A program made the translations under genes and the position numbers. 64,000 nucleotides of DNA from an uncultured Desulfuromonas sp. (GTDB lineage: Bacteria; Desulfobacterota; Desulfuromonadia; Desulfuromonadales; Desulfuromonadaceae): assembly GCF_963678835.1 (NCBI RefSeq), contig NZ_OY787469.1:3038001-3102000 (forward strand). Direction: 5' to 3'. The notes beneath the pieces are model-generated. The model made no database searches, was not told where the DNA came from, and was given only the letters and a program-made list of their open reading frames with translations. Below, one piece after another: positions 8,189 through 17,512 of the stretch; position 1 is the first letter of the stretch, and each line of letters starts with the position of its first letter.

Positions 8189-9078
8189 CAGCGCAACTCG
8201 AAAATAATCGGCGCGGTCACCGTTAGCGCACCTTGGGGCGGTGCAGCAAACGGCGCGGCATGACGAATGGTATGGATCGCGGCCCGATCAAGCATGCGCC
8301 TGCCGCAACTGGTCAACACCGTCACGTTGTTGTCGGTGAGAGAGCCATCCGCCGCGATCTCGAATTGAAATTTCCCCTTCCCTTCGATATGCCATTTACG
8401 CGCTTTAAGCGGGTAATGGAGATGTGCCTGAACCTGCTGTTGGACCAACATGACGTAGCGCTCCAGCTCCGTCGCCATCCGCTCGCCTTGCATGGCCATG
8501 CCCGGCACGGGATCAACCACCTGTTCTGAGGAGGCTGAAACCATTGACGGCCCCTGAACCTGTTCCGCGACATTGGCGACTGCAGCGGCGACCGGCGGCT
8601 CAGGCATGACTTCAGGCTTCACAGCCACCTCTTCCTTACGTGGTGCAGGCGGCGGTTCTGGTTCACTCTGCTTTTCAATCGTCGTTTTGATCACTGGAAC
8701 CGTCGGTTCCACCACTTTCGGTCTCTCGACGGGTTTGGGCGGGGCAACCACCGGAGGTGGCGTGACAGGCTCGGTGACGGGCACAACAGGTTGTGCGGCA
8801 ACCGGAGCAGCCGCCACCGCAGACGGAGCAAAGCTGACCAGTGTAATAGGTTGCGCCTCCACCGACGGCGGTGTCTGCTCCGGCACGGCCAGCAAGCTAT
8901 ACAGGCCAACATGCACCACCGCCGACAGGGTCAAAAATGTGCTCAACCCGGTGCTTTTTACCACTCCCAGCCCAACGGAACCACTGGAGCACAATGGCAC
9001 CATGGCAACCAAAATGGCCTTCACGGCCAGCAACCAGGAATACGGCATCACCGCAGAAGATTTAAAGGTTCGGTTCAT
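8188..9078 (-). CDS. TonB energy-transducing protein
   Basis: About 296 residues: an N-terminal hydrophobic anchor, a long Pro/Val/Glu-rich periplasm-spanning linker (VTEPVTPPPVVAPPKPVERP), and a C-terminal TonB domain with HYPLKARKWHIEGKGKFQFE and a closing TVTAPIIFEL strand. It passes proton-motive energy from ExbBD to the outer-membrane receptor. The ATG at 9078 overlaps the end of exbD by 17 bp. A longer reading from 9114 would overlap exbD more and adds no domain. Encoding it with the receptor and ABC importer suggests a dedicated TonB. Confidence 0.88.
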   Translation of the reverse strand: MNRTFKSSAVMPYSWLLAVKAILVAMVPLCSSGSVGLGVVKSTGLSTFLTLSAVVHVGLYSLLAVPEQTPPSVEAQPITLVSFAPSAVAAAPVAAQPVVPVTEPVTPPPVVAPPKPVERPKVVEPTVPVIKTTIEKQSEPEPPPAPRKEEVAVKPEVMPEPPVAAAVANVAEQVQGPSMVSASSEQVVDPVPGMAMQGERMATELERYVMLVQQQVQAHLHYPLKARKWHIEGKGKFQFEIAADGSLTDNNVTVLTSCGRRMLDRAAIHTIRHAAPFAAPPQGALTVTAPIIFELR

Positions 9079-9472
9079 CGTCCTGACTCTCCAGAGCAAA
9101 GGTGAAAAAACCATGGCGTTTGCACAGATCGATCACTTCAACCACCAGACCGTAGCGGGCGCCAGCATCGCTGCGCACCAGCACCGGCCATTCACTATTC
9201 GCTTGCTCAAGGTGCGCCACCAATTCGCGACGCTTCACCTGTTTATCGTCCACATACAGCAGGCCTTGCCGGTCGATGCTGATGGTAACGTGGGGATCAG
9301 TCTCAGACAGGGTGGCGGCAGTCTGCGCCTTGGGCAAATTCAGTTCCAGCGCCTGCTGCGTAATAAAACTAGCCGTAGCCATAAACACGATCAGCAGCAC
9401 CAGCACGATGTCAACGAACGGTGTCATGTTGATCTGCGAGATCTCCTGGTCCGTCGTGAAATCGTTATTCAT
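9062..9472 (-). CDS. exbD: ExbD/TolR-family biopolymer transport protein
   Basis: 136 residues with the ExbD layout: a short cytoplasmic N-terminus, the proton-relay segment INMTPFVDIVLVLLIVFMAT whose Asp is the conserved protonatable residue, then a periplasmic domain (VTISIDRQGLLYVDDKQV, PVLVRSDAGARYG). It works with ExbB to drive TonB. It overlaps exbB by 8 bp and the tonB start by 17 bp. Symbol assigned by family and by the adjoining ExbB and TonB; TolR is less likely given the context. Confidence 0.88.
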   Translation of the reverse strand: MNNDFTTDQEISQINMTPFVDIVLVLLIVFMATASFITQQALELNLPKAQTAATLSETDPHVTISIDRQGLLYVDDKQVKRRELVAHLEQANSEWPVLVRSDAGARYGLVVEVIDLCKRHGFFTFALESQDDEPNL

Positions 9473-9905
9473 CGTTCTGCCTCAACAACAGCCAGGTTTG
9501 CAGAGTCTTTGAAAAAGCGTTGTAAGCGATCACCGCCGGGATGGCCACCAACAACCCCATGGCCGTGGCCACCAGAGCTTCGGAGATCCCACCCATGACC
9601 ACCTTGATCCCAGAGCCTTGCTGTAGATGCAGGTCGTGGAATGCCTTGATCACGCCGAGTACCGTGCCAAACAGCCCGATAAACGGCGCGTTGTTGCCGA
9701 GGGTAGCAAGTATCGTCAACCGCTTCTGACCAAACAGCAGCAGATCACGCTTGCTCAACTGACCATAACAACGTCGCAAGTGAACAAACGCATACAGCCG
9801 CTCGAGAATGACGCCCAATGTCACCACACTAAGTGCCAGCAAGATATACAGAACAAAATCACCGCCACCGAGAAACATCCGTAACAGGGAATCACTGACC
9901 TTCAT
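9465..9905 (-). CDS. exbB: ExbB/MotA/TolQ-family proton channel
   Basis: 146 residues, short for ExbB, with membrane segments at about 15-35, 75-95 and 115-135. The diagnostic stretches are NNAPFIGLFGTVLGVIKAF and GISEALVATAMGLLVAIPAV. With ExbD it forms the inner-membrane motor for TonB. The ATG shares one base with the stop of the preceding binding-protein gene (TGATG), so a GTG one codon upstream is less likely. Confidence 0.88.
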   Translation of the reverse strand: MKVSDSLLRMFLGGGDFVLYILLALSVVTLGVILERLYAFVHLRRCYGQLSKRDLLLFGQKRLTILATLGNNAPFIGLFGTVLGVIKAFHDLHLQQGSGIKVVMGGISEALVATAMGLLVAIPAVIAYNAFSKTLQTWLLLRQNDE

Positions 9906-10945
9906 CACGCCCCTCCTTTTCCTATCGCACGGGTCGCCGCCGGAAACATCATGCGTGATAAGTCGTCTTCGTCCACCCGCACACCGAAAAACAGCTCAAA
10001 AAACGCCCGCGCCTTCGCTTTGACATCGTAAGGATAGCGCTGTGGATAAAACTGGGCCGCCAACCAATGCCCACCGATCAGCCGCATGAACGACGGTGGC
10101 CGGTCGAGCCAGTTGAACGGGGTTTTCGGCACCAGAGCCACGCGGCCCTGCTGCACTGCTGTCAATTGTTGCCACAGAGGATCGTCAAACAGCTCGCGAT
10201 AGCACAGCGGATTTTGCACAACAATCACGTCAGGATCATAGGCGAGAAGCTGCTCCATGTTGATGCTTTGCAATCCCGTCACCGTGGTCTGACGCCCCTG
10301 GTGGACATTAATCCCTCCGGCATAACGCAGCGGCTCCGCGTGAAAAGAACCGGCACATTCCGTTTGCAAGCCATCACGCCCTTCGGCGTAATACACCCGC
10401 ACCCGTTCGTCGGGGGGGATGGTGGCGACAAAGCGTTGCAAATCATCAATCTGCTGTTCGGCCCAAACGGCCAGCGCCTCGCCACGTTTGGCACGACCAA
10501 TCATTGCAGAGAGTTGACGAAATACCTGCGGGTAGTTGGCCGTGTCATCAATATTCACCGCCAGCGCCTTGTATCCGATTCGTCCCAGGTCGCCATCCAC
10601 TTTGTCCTGCAACAACGGCGTATCCCAACTGACAATCAGATCCGGCTTTTGCCGGAGAACTTCTTCGAGATTGGGGTGACGATTGCCGTGCCAACCACCA
10701 AGAACCGGCAGGTTCCGGAACCATTCGCGCAAAAACCGATCATCCGCGTTGTTGGATGGATTGCGTAGCGGAGCATTAACAGCAATCAGTCCGTCGGCAC
10801 CAAGCACATAAAGGAGATGGGTAATGGGAGGCGCCGTACCGTAAATGCGCTGTGGCTGGGCATCCCTGTGGCCCCCCTGGGAAGCGGGGGCCACATTGGG
10901 AAACATCACAAACACACAACAGATGAGCAGGAGCAGCTCACGCAT
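9905..10945 (-). CDS. Periplasmic ABC transporter substrate-binding protein (FecB/BtuF type)
   Basis: 346 residues with an N-terminal signal peptide (MRELLLLICCVFVMFPNVAPAS). The mature part is a PF01497 helical-backbone binding protein: THLLYVLGADGLIAVNAP, LRQKPDLIVSWDTP, VRVYYAEGRDGLQTE, YAGGINVH, LAYDPDVIVVQNP, and WLDRPPSFMRLIGGHWLA near the C-terminus. It should carry the ligand from the receptor to the FecCD permease. It follows the receptor gene by 3 bp. Two signal-less relatives lie downstream in the same cluster. Confidence 0.88.
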   Translation of the reverse strand: MRELLLLICCVFVMFPNVAPASQGGHRDAQPQRIYGTAPPITHLLYVLGADGLIAVNAPLRNPSNNADDRFLREWFRNLPVLGGWHGNRHPNLEEVLRQKPDLIVSWDTPLLQDKVDGDLGRIGYKALAVNIDDTANYPQVFRQLSAMIGRAKRGEALAVWAEQQIDDLQRFVATIPPDERVRVYYAEGRDGLQTECAGSFHAEPLRYAGGINVHQGRQTTVTGLQSINMEQLLAYDPDVIVVQNPLCYRELFDDPLWQQLTAVQQGRVALVPKTPFNWLDRPPSFMRLIGGHWLAAQFYPQRYPYDVKAKARAFFELFFGVRVDEDDLSRMMFPAATRAIGKGGA

Positions 10946-10948
10946 GGC

Positions 10949-13038
10949 TTAAAATCCGACCTGTACCGAAAGCACACCGTTAATACCGGCTTCATCGGGC
11001 AGGTACCAGGAAGTCGCCGACACCTTATCGAGATGCTGACGATAGTCGCGGTCAAGAACGTTGTTCAGTTCAAACGCCACCACCGGCGCAGTCATCCAGC
11101 CGATATCGGCAAAGGCATAGCTAACAGACAGATTGGTAATGGCATAGCCCGGTGTTTCCACCTCGCCATTGACTGTGGAGATGCGGTCCTGCTCATCAAC
11201 CATCACCTCTTCAATGAACCAGCTCAGACCGGTTTTACGCTGCTGACCGATGGTCAGGGTCAGCTTTTGCGGAGCAATGTAGGCCAAAGGCTGGTCGTCC
11301 ATTTCATTTTTGCCATAGGTATAGAGATAGGCGGCTTCAACAAACAAATCAGCGCCGAAATCGTAACCAAGCAGCGCCTCTGCACCGTACACTGTGGCGT
11401 CATCGAGATTGACATAGCGCTTGATCGGCAGACCGGCAGTGGTCTGGTAACCGGTTTGAACCAGTTCGATATAGTCGGTGTAGTCTTGGTAGTACAAGGC
11501 ACTGGTGTAGTAAAGGCCACCGATGCGACCGTCAAAACCGACATCAACACCCCAGACACTTTCGTTGTCCAGATCCTGATTAGGTACCATGGAGCCATTG
11601 TTGGGGTTGTTGCCGTAGGACTCGTTAAAGTACGGCGTGCGACTGGCATTGGAGATTTTCACATAAGGGACAAAGGCGGAACAGAACTCATAGCCGGCCG
11701 TGGCACTGACCGACAGCAGATGATCGCGTTCATCCGTATCCTTCTGTTGCACCTGATCAAGCAGTTCCGACGGCACCAGGCCGGACAGGGCTGTTGAATT
11801 GACGTTGGAATGGACTTTGCGACGGACAAATTCATACCCGGCCGCAACATTGAAAAACGCCTTGCCGTAGACCATATCGTCGGCAACGTTAACCATGGTG
11901 GAACTGATTTCGCCATCGGTAATGCCGAAAGCACTCACCCAGTCCCCCCAACTCTGTGTAGCCCCGTTAAACATACGCACGCCGTTGGTCACTTCCATCT
12001 TGGTATATTTGCCGGAAAACGACAGCAGGTGGTTGCCGAGCTCTTTTTGCGCCGAGAGCTTGCCACCACGGGTTTCGCTATCGCGGAACAGCTCACGCAC
12101 TTCGGGAATAGCCGCTTCCTTTTTCATGTCCATATCATAGTGGAGATCGCTGCCAAACAGTTGCAGATGAACGTTTTGCAGGCCACCGAGTTCCGCGTCT
12201 TTGTAACCGATGAACAGGGTCTCGCCGTCATCGTTGGGGCGGTCGGTATAAAACCAGACGCCTTTATTCTGGTAACGGGAAAAAGGATCCTCCGAATCAG
12301 CTTTATCCTTCATGTAACGGACATAGACGTGACTGTCGTCAGTGATCTTCACGGCCATACTGACATTGTAGTTAGAGGTCTCGTATTGGGAGTGTTCAAC
12401 GTCATCGCCCTCGCCGTCTTCATAGTCATCGTAATCGGACAGGCCGCCACTCACCGCGATATTGAAGCGATCATTGTAAGCGCGTCCTCCCAAAGCGGCT
12501 GAATATCCGGAGGTGGAAAACATCGATGTTTTGGCTTTAAAAAAACCACTGGTGACAAACGCCGCACTGTCGGCGAATTCGGGATCACTGAATTTGACCA
12601 CAACCGCGCCGCTCATAGCGCCCATACCCAATGTTGCTCCACTGGGCCGCGATAAACTTCGACGGTTTCCACGTCAATCAGGTTGAACAGATTGGTCGAA
12701 TCATTATGACCGCTGTTAAGGCGCATCCCTTCCAGATAAACCGGCACACCCTTGGTGCCGCGTCCGCGAATGTAGGGTTCGGAGCTATACTCGCCGGATT
12801 TCTGGAATTCAACAAAGAATTCCTTGTCGAGCGCTTCGGTAAGAGATACCGGCTGCACCGGTTGTTCCGTGACGACAATAACCTTCTTGGGTTCCGACAG
12901 CGTCTCGGTCACAGGAACCGACTCGGTGATCTTGACGGGGTCAAGAACAACGCTGTCATCGGCCAGGGCGCTGCCGACAGTACTCAGGACCATCATTGCT
13001 ATGGTCAGGGAAATAAAGAACGTGGATAAACGTTTCAT
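10949..13038 (-). pseudogene. TonB-dependent outer-membrane receptor, interrupted by a one-base frameshift
   Basis: The first reading frame (12613-13038) gives a signal peptide (MKRLSTFFISLTIAMMVLST) and a plug with YIRGRGTKGVPVYLEGMRL, VETVEVYRGP and then unrelated residues. The next frame resumes with GMGAMSGAVVVKF and runs through a full beta-barrel to the terminal strand ending VQVGF at 10949. One extra base in the G-run at 12644-12646 (plus strand) would restore the family-typical VYRGPSGATLGMGAMSG. The gene is thus either recently broken or carries a sequencing error. The barrel is otherwise intact at about 700 residues total. It heads the metal-uptake cluster and should bind the extracellular ligand. 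Confidence 0.85.
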
Positions 13039-13666
13039 GGATGGGCCTCCTGCTGAAAAACATGACTACATCGAATGTACACACACGCATCACTGGCGCA
13101 GTACCGGCAAAACCGCCATCAGAAAAAATTCTGCAACCGTTTCAGTGGCACCGTGATACGTAAACTCCGTTCGTGAACGTGCTCGACCATGTCTCGCCCA
13201 CAGCTTTGTAGGATGGGGTCGGGATTCGTTGATGGGGCGGAGTGTTCTGGCAGACTCTCTGCCAAGCGCTGTCGCGAATCGCGTCAATCTACTTTTTGAG
13301 CGGAAAAATAGCGTGGGAAACAAAATTAAAAGCGTCAAATGACGTTTAAAAAGTACATTATAGAAAAAGATGTAGCACAGCATATTTGGACAAGTCAAAC
13401 GAAATACCCAAATAAACCCTTAAAAAATGGTAATTTCTACAACATAATACGCATTTCCCGTAGAGAACTGTAAACATTTAAAAAGCCATACTGTCGTTTA
13501 CAAACGACATCCGGTCGGGCAAGTCGTATACAAAAGCGGACAGAGATTTCAGTTCGGCGAAAAAAATCAAACGCTTTTACAGCACAATGTGGAGAGATAG
13601 AAAAAAGAGAGGAAGGGGGGTGTGACCACGCCATCGATGAATTGCGTGGTCACACCGGATAAGGGA
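13039..13666. other. 628-bp gene-free leader and promoter region upstream of the TonB receptor
   Basis: No plausible gene is seen on either strand. On the minus strand the receptor has AGGAGG about 9 bases before its ATG. Between about 13085 and 13300 the minus strand contains several possible hairpins: CAGAA-N5-TTCTG, TGGCG...CGCCA and an AGAG-GCCA-rich stem. The segment GGTGCCACTGAAAC resembles the GCCACTG core of cobalamin riboswitches, but no B12 box follows. The part left of 13620 is AT-rich. A structured 5' leader is possible; no riboswitch class can be assigned. Confidence 0.35.
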
Positions 13667-13939
13667 TTATTCGGCGGTGGTCGGATCAATCGTAGTTTTG
13701 ATCTGACAAATCCGGTTGGCGGGGAAGCCGCCTTGAGCTGCATGATCAAGAATCTGCTGCTCATTTTCGGCAATATAAACGCAGTAAATCTTATCTCCGG
13801 TCACATAGCTTTCCACCCACTGAATCGACGTTCCCATTGCGTTAAGAACCTCACGTGACTTACGCGCAATGGCTTGCAGTTCTTCGGTCGAGACCTGACC
13901 AATGGAAGGAATCTCTCGTTCTACAACAAATTTTGGCAT
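13667..13939 (-). CDS. DUF4242 domain protein (SCO4226-like, possible nickel-binding)
   Basis: 90 residues: starts MPKFVVEREIPSIG, then IARKSREVLNAMGTSIQWVESYV, DKIYCVYIAENEQQILDHA, GGFPANRI and a C-terminal TTIDPTTAE. This is the compact ferredoxin-like DUF4242 fold. A nickel-binding homologue has been described in Streptomyces (SCO4226); function here is unknown. AAGGAG lies about 9 bases before the ATG. It stands alone, divergent from the cupin gene at 14140. Confidence 0.88.
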   Translation of the reverse strand: MPKFVVEREIPSIGQVSTEELQAIARKSREVLNAMGTSIQWVESYVTGDKIYCVYIAENEQQILDHAAQGGFPANRICQIKTTIDPTTAE

Positions 13940-14139
13940 AACATACTCCTTATAAAGATATGAATGGATACAGGAGAAAAATGCAGAGACCGTGCCAAGC
14001 CAAAAACGTTGGTTTTTATGGCGATTTCTTTGACGTTAACAATGCCGTCAACACGAAAAGTGAGGCAAAACGCCACACTGCGGCTCCCTGTGTCACCATC
14101 CATGGCCCAACGTATAACACGGAAACAAGGGAGAACCCG

Positions 14140-14598
14140 ATGCAACAGCTTATTGATCGATTGAAATTAGTGCCCCATCCTGAAGGAGGATTTTACCGAG
14201 AAGTGTATCGCTCCGGGCAGGCCGTGTCGTCATCTGCGACAAAGGCTCCTCGCCAGGCCCTGACCCACATCTACTTCCTTTTGCTCAAAGGTCAGGTCAG
14301 CCGCTTTCATCGTGTGCTCCATGATGAAGTGTGGAACTACTACGAAGGAGCACCACTGCGTTTGTTACGCTGGCATGGCGCCACCATTGAAGAACAGCTT
14401 ATCGGCCCAGGCGAGGCAAATTACTGCACAACCATAGTCGGAGGCGATTTTCAGGCGGCAGAGAGTTGTGGCGATTACACCTTGGTCGGGTGTACAGTGG
14501 CGCCTGGCTTTGATTTTGCTGATTTCACTTTTGCCGACAATAGCCAGTGGCTGATTGTTCCCGAACAAGCGCGCCAGACGTATCAACGGTTTCGCTAA
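14140..14598 (+). CDS. Cupin protein of the DUF985 family
   Basis: 152 residues: LVPHPEGGFYREVYRS near the N-terminus, LTHIYFLLLKGQVSRFHRVLHDEVWNYYEG in the middle and GCTVAPGFDFADFTFADNSQ at the end. These are the signature blocks of DUF985 (PF06172), a single-domain cupin of unknown function. The His and Glu of FHRVLHDEVW occupy the usual cupin metal or ligand positions. AAGGGAG lies 6 bases before the ATG; longer upstream readings lack such a site. A small hairpin (GTTCTCAA/TTGAGAAC) at 14602-14622 follows the stop. Confidence 0.88.
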   Translation: MQQLIDRLKLVPHPEGGFYREVYRSGQAVSSSATKAPRQALTHIYFLLLKGQVSRFHRVLHDEVWNYYEGAPLRLLRWHGATIEEQLIGPGEANYCTTIVGGDFQAAESCGDYTLVGCTVAPGFDFADFTFADNSQWLIVPEQARQTYQRFR

Positions 14599-14719
14599 AA
14601 GGTTCTCAACGTTTTTGAGAACATAATAAAATTCTCATCTCCCTTTAACCCGGCAACGGTGAACTTGCTGCGTTTTGCAAGACAACGATTTACCACTGCC
14701 AACCACGGGAGAACACAGG

Positions 14720-16537
14720 ATGAAACATCTGAACATGCCCAACCGCCCTCTGCTGAATTTTTTATTGATTGCTCTGACCCTGTTACTGGTCAGCGCCTGT
14801 GGCGACAGCAACAGCTCACCACATCGCACCTCAGTTAAGATTCTTCACGTCAACGATGTCCACTCGCATCTCGACAGCGACAATATTGACCTAACACTGG
14901 ACGGCACCACCACCGAAGCCGAAGTGGGCGGCATGGCACGGGTTGCAACGCTGGTCAACAAACTGTCCGCTGAAAACGACAATCACCTGGTGCTGCATGC
15001 CGGTGATGCGGTTCAAGGCACCCTCTACTACACCCTGTTTCAAGGCGCGGCCGATGCCGAAGTGATGAACGCCATCGGCTTTGACGCCATGTGCATCGGC
15101 AACCACGAGTTTGACGATGGCGACGCCTGGCTGGCCGGGTTCAGTGACCAGCTTGACGCCCCCCTGATCAGCTCTAATATTGAAGTGGCCCCAGGCAATG
15201 TGCTGGAAGGTAAATTTGCCCCTTACATTATTAAAGAGATGGGTGGCGAGCAGATCGGCATCATCGGTGTCACCATTGCCGGTAAGACCGAAGAGTCTTC
15301 TCAACCTAGCGATGAGATCACTTTCAAAGATGAAATTGAATCAGTTCAGGCGGCTGTCGATGAGCTGAAGGCTGCCGGAGTCGGAAAAATCATTGTTTTG
15401 AGCCATTACGGCTACAACAATGTCCAGATACTGGCCACTCAGGTCAGCGACATTGATGTCATTGTTGACGGCGACTCTCACACCCTACTCGGCGACTTTT
15501 CGCCCTATGATCTGTCCAATTCCGGCGATTACCCGACCATGGCCACCAATGCCGATGGTGACGATGTGTGTATTGTTCAGGCGTGGGAATACAGCAAAGT
15601 GCTCGGTGAATTGGATGTCACCTTTATCGGCAACACCCTGGAAAGCTGTAGCGGCACGCCGCATCTGCTACTCGGTGACAGCTTCGTGCGCGAGGATGCC
15701 AATAAAAACGAATACACCGTTTCCGGGGATGAACGGGTTGGCATCCAAGATGCCATTGACGCCGACGACCAACTGAGCATCACCGAAGAAGATCCTACAG
15801 TAGCGGCCATCATTGCCGACTACGCTCAAGACGTGGATGCGCTGGGTGAAACCGTGATCGGCGAAGCCGGAGAAGACCTGCTGCTGAGCCGTGTCCCCGG
15901 CCATGATTACTACGGTGTTAACCTGCCACTGGGCAGTGACATTACCCCGGTCGTCGCCAAAGCGTTTTACGAGATGGACCCCAATGCCGACATCGCCATT
16001 CAAAACGGCGGCGGCGTGCGCACCAGCGTCAACAGCGGCGACATCACCTATGATACCGCCTACACCCTGCTGCCTTTCGCCAACACCCTGTATGAGATCG
16101 ACATGTACGGCTCCGAGATCAAACAGGTGATGGAAGACGCCATCGAAAACATCGCTCAGGGTGGTTCCACCGGCGGATTTCCCTATGCCTATGCCATCAA
16201 ATACGATGTCGATGCCAGCCAGCCCTACGGCAGTCGCCTCAGCAACCTTGAGTTTAAAGCCCGCGGCAGCGACAGTTACGTTCCCCTGGAAGACGGCACC
16301 TTGTATGTGGTGGTCACCAACAGCTACACCGCAGCCGGACGCGACGGCTACGACACCTTTGCCACCGTTCAGCAAGAGCGCGGTCTGGGAACAGACACTT
16401 ACCTCGATTACGCCCTGTCGTTTGTCAACTACGTGGAAAGCCTTACGGTCAACAGTGAACAACTGATGAAGCTTCCGGCCGAAGATCACTGCATCAAAAG
16501 CTACATTGCCACACCGGACGCCACCGACAATCTGTAA
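14720..16537 (+). CDS. 5'-nucleotidase/UshA-family metallophosphoesterase lipoprotein
   Basis: 605 residues. The N-terminus is a lipoprotein signal with lipobox LVSAC. The catalytic metallophosphoesterase domain has the dimetal motifs VKILHVNDVHSHLD, HAGDAVQGT, GNHEFDDG and VLSHYGYNNV. The C-terminal nucleotide-specificity domain includes IQNGGGVRTSV and YTLLPFANTLYEIDM. It likely dephosphorylates extracellular nucleotides or related phosphoesters at the cell surface or in the periplasm. The ATG at 14720 is preferred because GGAG sits before it and it gives the lipobox; an earlier ATG at 14675 would bury the signal. Single-gene unit with a strong terminator. Confidence 0.9.
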   Translation: MKHLNMPNRPLLNFLLIALTLLLVSACGDSNSSPHRTSVKILHVNDVHSHLDSDNIDLTLDGTTTEAEVGGMARVATLVNKLSAENDNHLVLHAGDAVQGTLYYTLFQGAADAEVMNAIGFDAMCIGNHEFDDGDAWLAGFSDQLDAPLISSNIEVAPGNVLEGKFAPYIIKEMGGEQIGIIGVTIAGKTEESSQPSDEITFKDEIESVQAAVDELKAAGVGKIIVLSHYGYNNVQILATQVSDIDVIVDGDSHTLLGDFSPYDLSNSGDYPTMATNADGDDVCIVQAWEYSKVLGELDVTFIGNTLESCSGTPHLLLGDSFVREDANKNEYTVSGDERVGIQDAIDADDQLSITEEDPTVAAIIADYAQDVDALGETVIGEAGEDLLLSRVPGHDYYGVNLPLGSDITPVVAKAFYEMDPNADIAIQNGGGVRTSVNSGDITYDTAYTLLPFANTLYEIDMYGSEIKQVMEDAIENIAQGGSTGGFPYAYAIKYDVDASQPYGSRLSNLEFKARGSDSYVPLEDGTLYVVVTNSYTAAGRDGYDTFATVQQERGLGTDTYLDYALSFVNYVESLTVNSEQLMKLPAEDHCIKSYIATPDATDNL

Positions 16538-16556
16538 TCCGGCCAATGCAAACAAA

Positions 16557-16594
16557 AACGGGGGAACGCTTCAATACGTTCCCCCGTTTCTTTT
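16557..16594 (+). terminator. Rho-independent terminator after the 5'-nucleotidase gene
   Basis: Stem ACGGGGGAACG (16558-16568), 8-base loop, CGTTCCCCCGT (16577-16587), then a T-rich run to 16594. It lies between convergent genes and has A-rich sequence on the other side, so it may work in both directions. Confidence 0.9.
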
Positions 16595-16610
16595 CGTGAT
16601 CCATTGGCGT

Positions 16611-16868
16611 TTAACTCGGCTGATGACAGACCATGCATTCCTCTTTATGGGGATGCGCTTCGGGCAGATCGGCCAGCGGATGACACTGGCGACAGCCCTG
16701 CTCCACTTCGACCCGGCGTTGCCCCTGCTCCAGTTGACTAAAAAACGCCTGATGATCCATATCTCCCGGCACATTCGGGCCGAGTTCTTTTCCCGTACCC
16801 ATCAGCACCACAACCAGCACGGCAACAGCTCCCCCGGCAAACGCCAGGTCTTTTCCGGAAAACTTCAT
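16611..16868 (-). CDS. Small membrane-anchored c-type cytochrome with two CxxCH sites
   Basis: 85 residues. An N-terminal uncleaved-looking hydrophobic segment (AFAGGAVAVLVVVLMGTG) is followed by a periplasmic part with two haem-binding motifs, CRQCH and CMVCH, and several extra His that may serve as distal ligands. It should be a diheme electron carrier facing the periplasm. The ATG at 16868 has GGGAGG about 6 bases upstream. It stands alone, convergent with the nucleotidase gene, so its redox partner cannot be inferred. Confidence 0.85.
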   Translation of the reverse strand: MKFSGKDLAFAGGAVAVLVVVLMGTGKELGPNVPGDMDHQAFFSQLEQGQRRVEVEQGCRQCHPLADLPEAHPHKEECMVCHQPS

Positions 16869-16954
16869 GCCCCCTCCCTGTCGTGATATCCACATGTCCC
16901 TTGAGACTATACGGAGTTCGCTGCGTCACGGCAATCAAAGACCGCATATGTCGG

Positions 16955-17512
16955 TCATCGCGAGAGTCCCGCGCAGGAATCCTCCAACGATGCCAGCAAG
17001 ATATCGAGAGCAGCCTGCAACGCCGGGTGATTGCGCAGAACCCTTACCATCACATACTGTTGATACTCATCAGGAAAACCATGCTCCTTCATACCGATAA
17101 ACAGGTGGCGGACATAGTCGATTTCGGTGAATAAATTCCATTTTGGTGTCATTACCTGATAGGTCCAGGCCTCTAGCGGCGCTGAGGCATTGTCATCAAC
17201 CATCACCGCAATCCATTGGCGGCAATAGACGTGCCCTTCCCCTTCAATACGATCCAAAGTTATCTGCGGATGGTAGCCAAACACCAGATCATCAGGAATC
17301 TCATACAGCACGCCATAGATGGAGCGCCCGCCCTCATCCGCCACTAGATCCGCCGCTGCACACAGATTGTGCTCACTCCACGCCGTGAAAGCGAGATGAT
17401 ACTTAGCCACCGTCCGCGCCACACCGACAACCTGCGCCCCGCCTTTGAGGCGATCCGCGCCATTCAAACGCACGGTGGAAAGATTCGAGCCATATTGAAA
17501 AACCAGAGCCAT
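16955..17512 (-). CDS. Gamma-glutamylcyclotransferase-fold protein
   Basis: 185 residues starting MALVFQYGSNLSTVRL, where FQYGSNL is the conserved YGSN turn of the GGCT/AIG2 fold. Further family stretches are SIYGVLYEIPDDL and a Glu in ITLDRIEGEGHVY near the usual catalytic position. It may act on a gamma-glutamyl compound; the substrate is unknown. The ATG at 17512 is chosen because GGAGG lies 8 bases upstream; a TTG start 18 bases earlier is possible but weaker. Confidence 0.8.
   Translation of the reverse strand: MALVFQYGSNLSTVRLNGADRLKGGAQVVGVARTVAKYHLAFTAWSEHNLCAAADLVADEGGRSIYGVLYEIPDDLVFGYHPQITLDRIEGEGHVYCRQWIAVMVDDNASAPLEAWTYQVMTPKWNLFTEIDYVRHLFIGMKEHGFPDEYQQYVMVRVLRNHPALQAALDILLASLEDSCAGLSR

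Noticed and set aside
8573..9598. 341-codon plus-strand frame opposite tonB/exbD
   Set aside because: Thr/Gly-rich low-complexity reading that is the antisense of the Pro-rich TonB linker.
13141..13200. GGTGCCACTGAAAC on the minus strand as a cobalamin riboswitch
   Set aside because: Only the short GCCACTG core matches; no B12 box or the other conserved parts could be found nearby.
15668..16555. 295-codon minus-strand frame opposite the nucleotidase
   Set aside because: Shadow of a GC-rich coding strand; no family feature or ribosome site.
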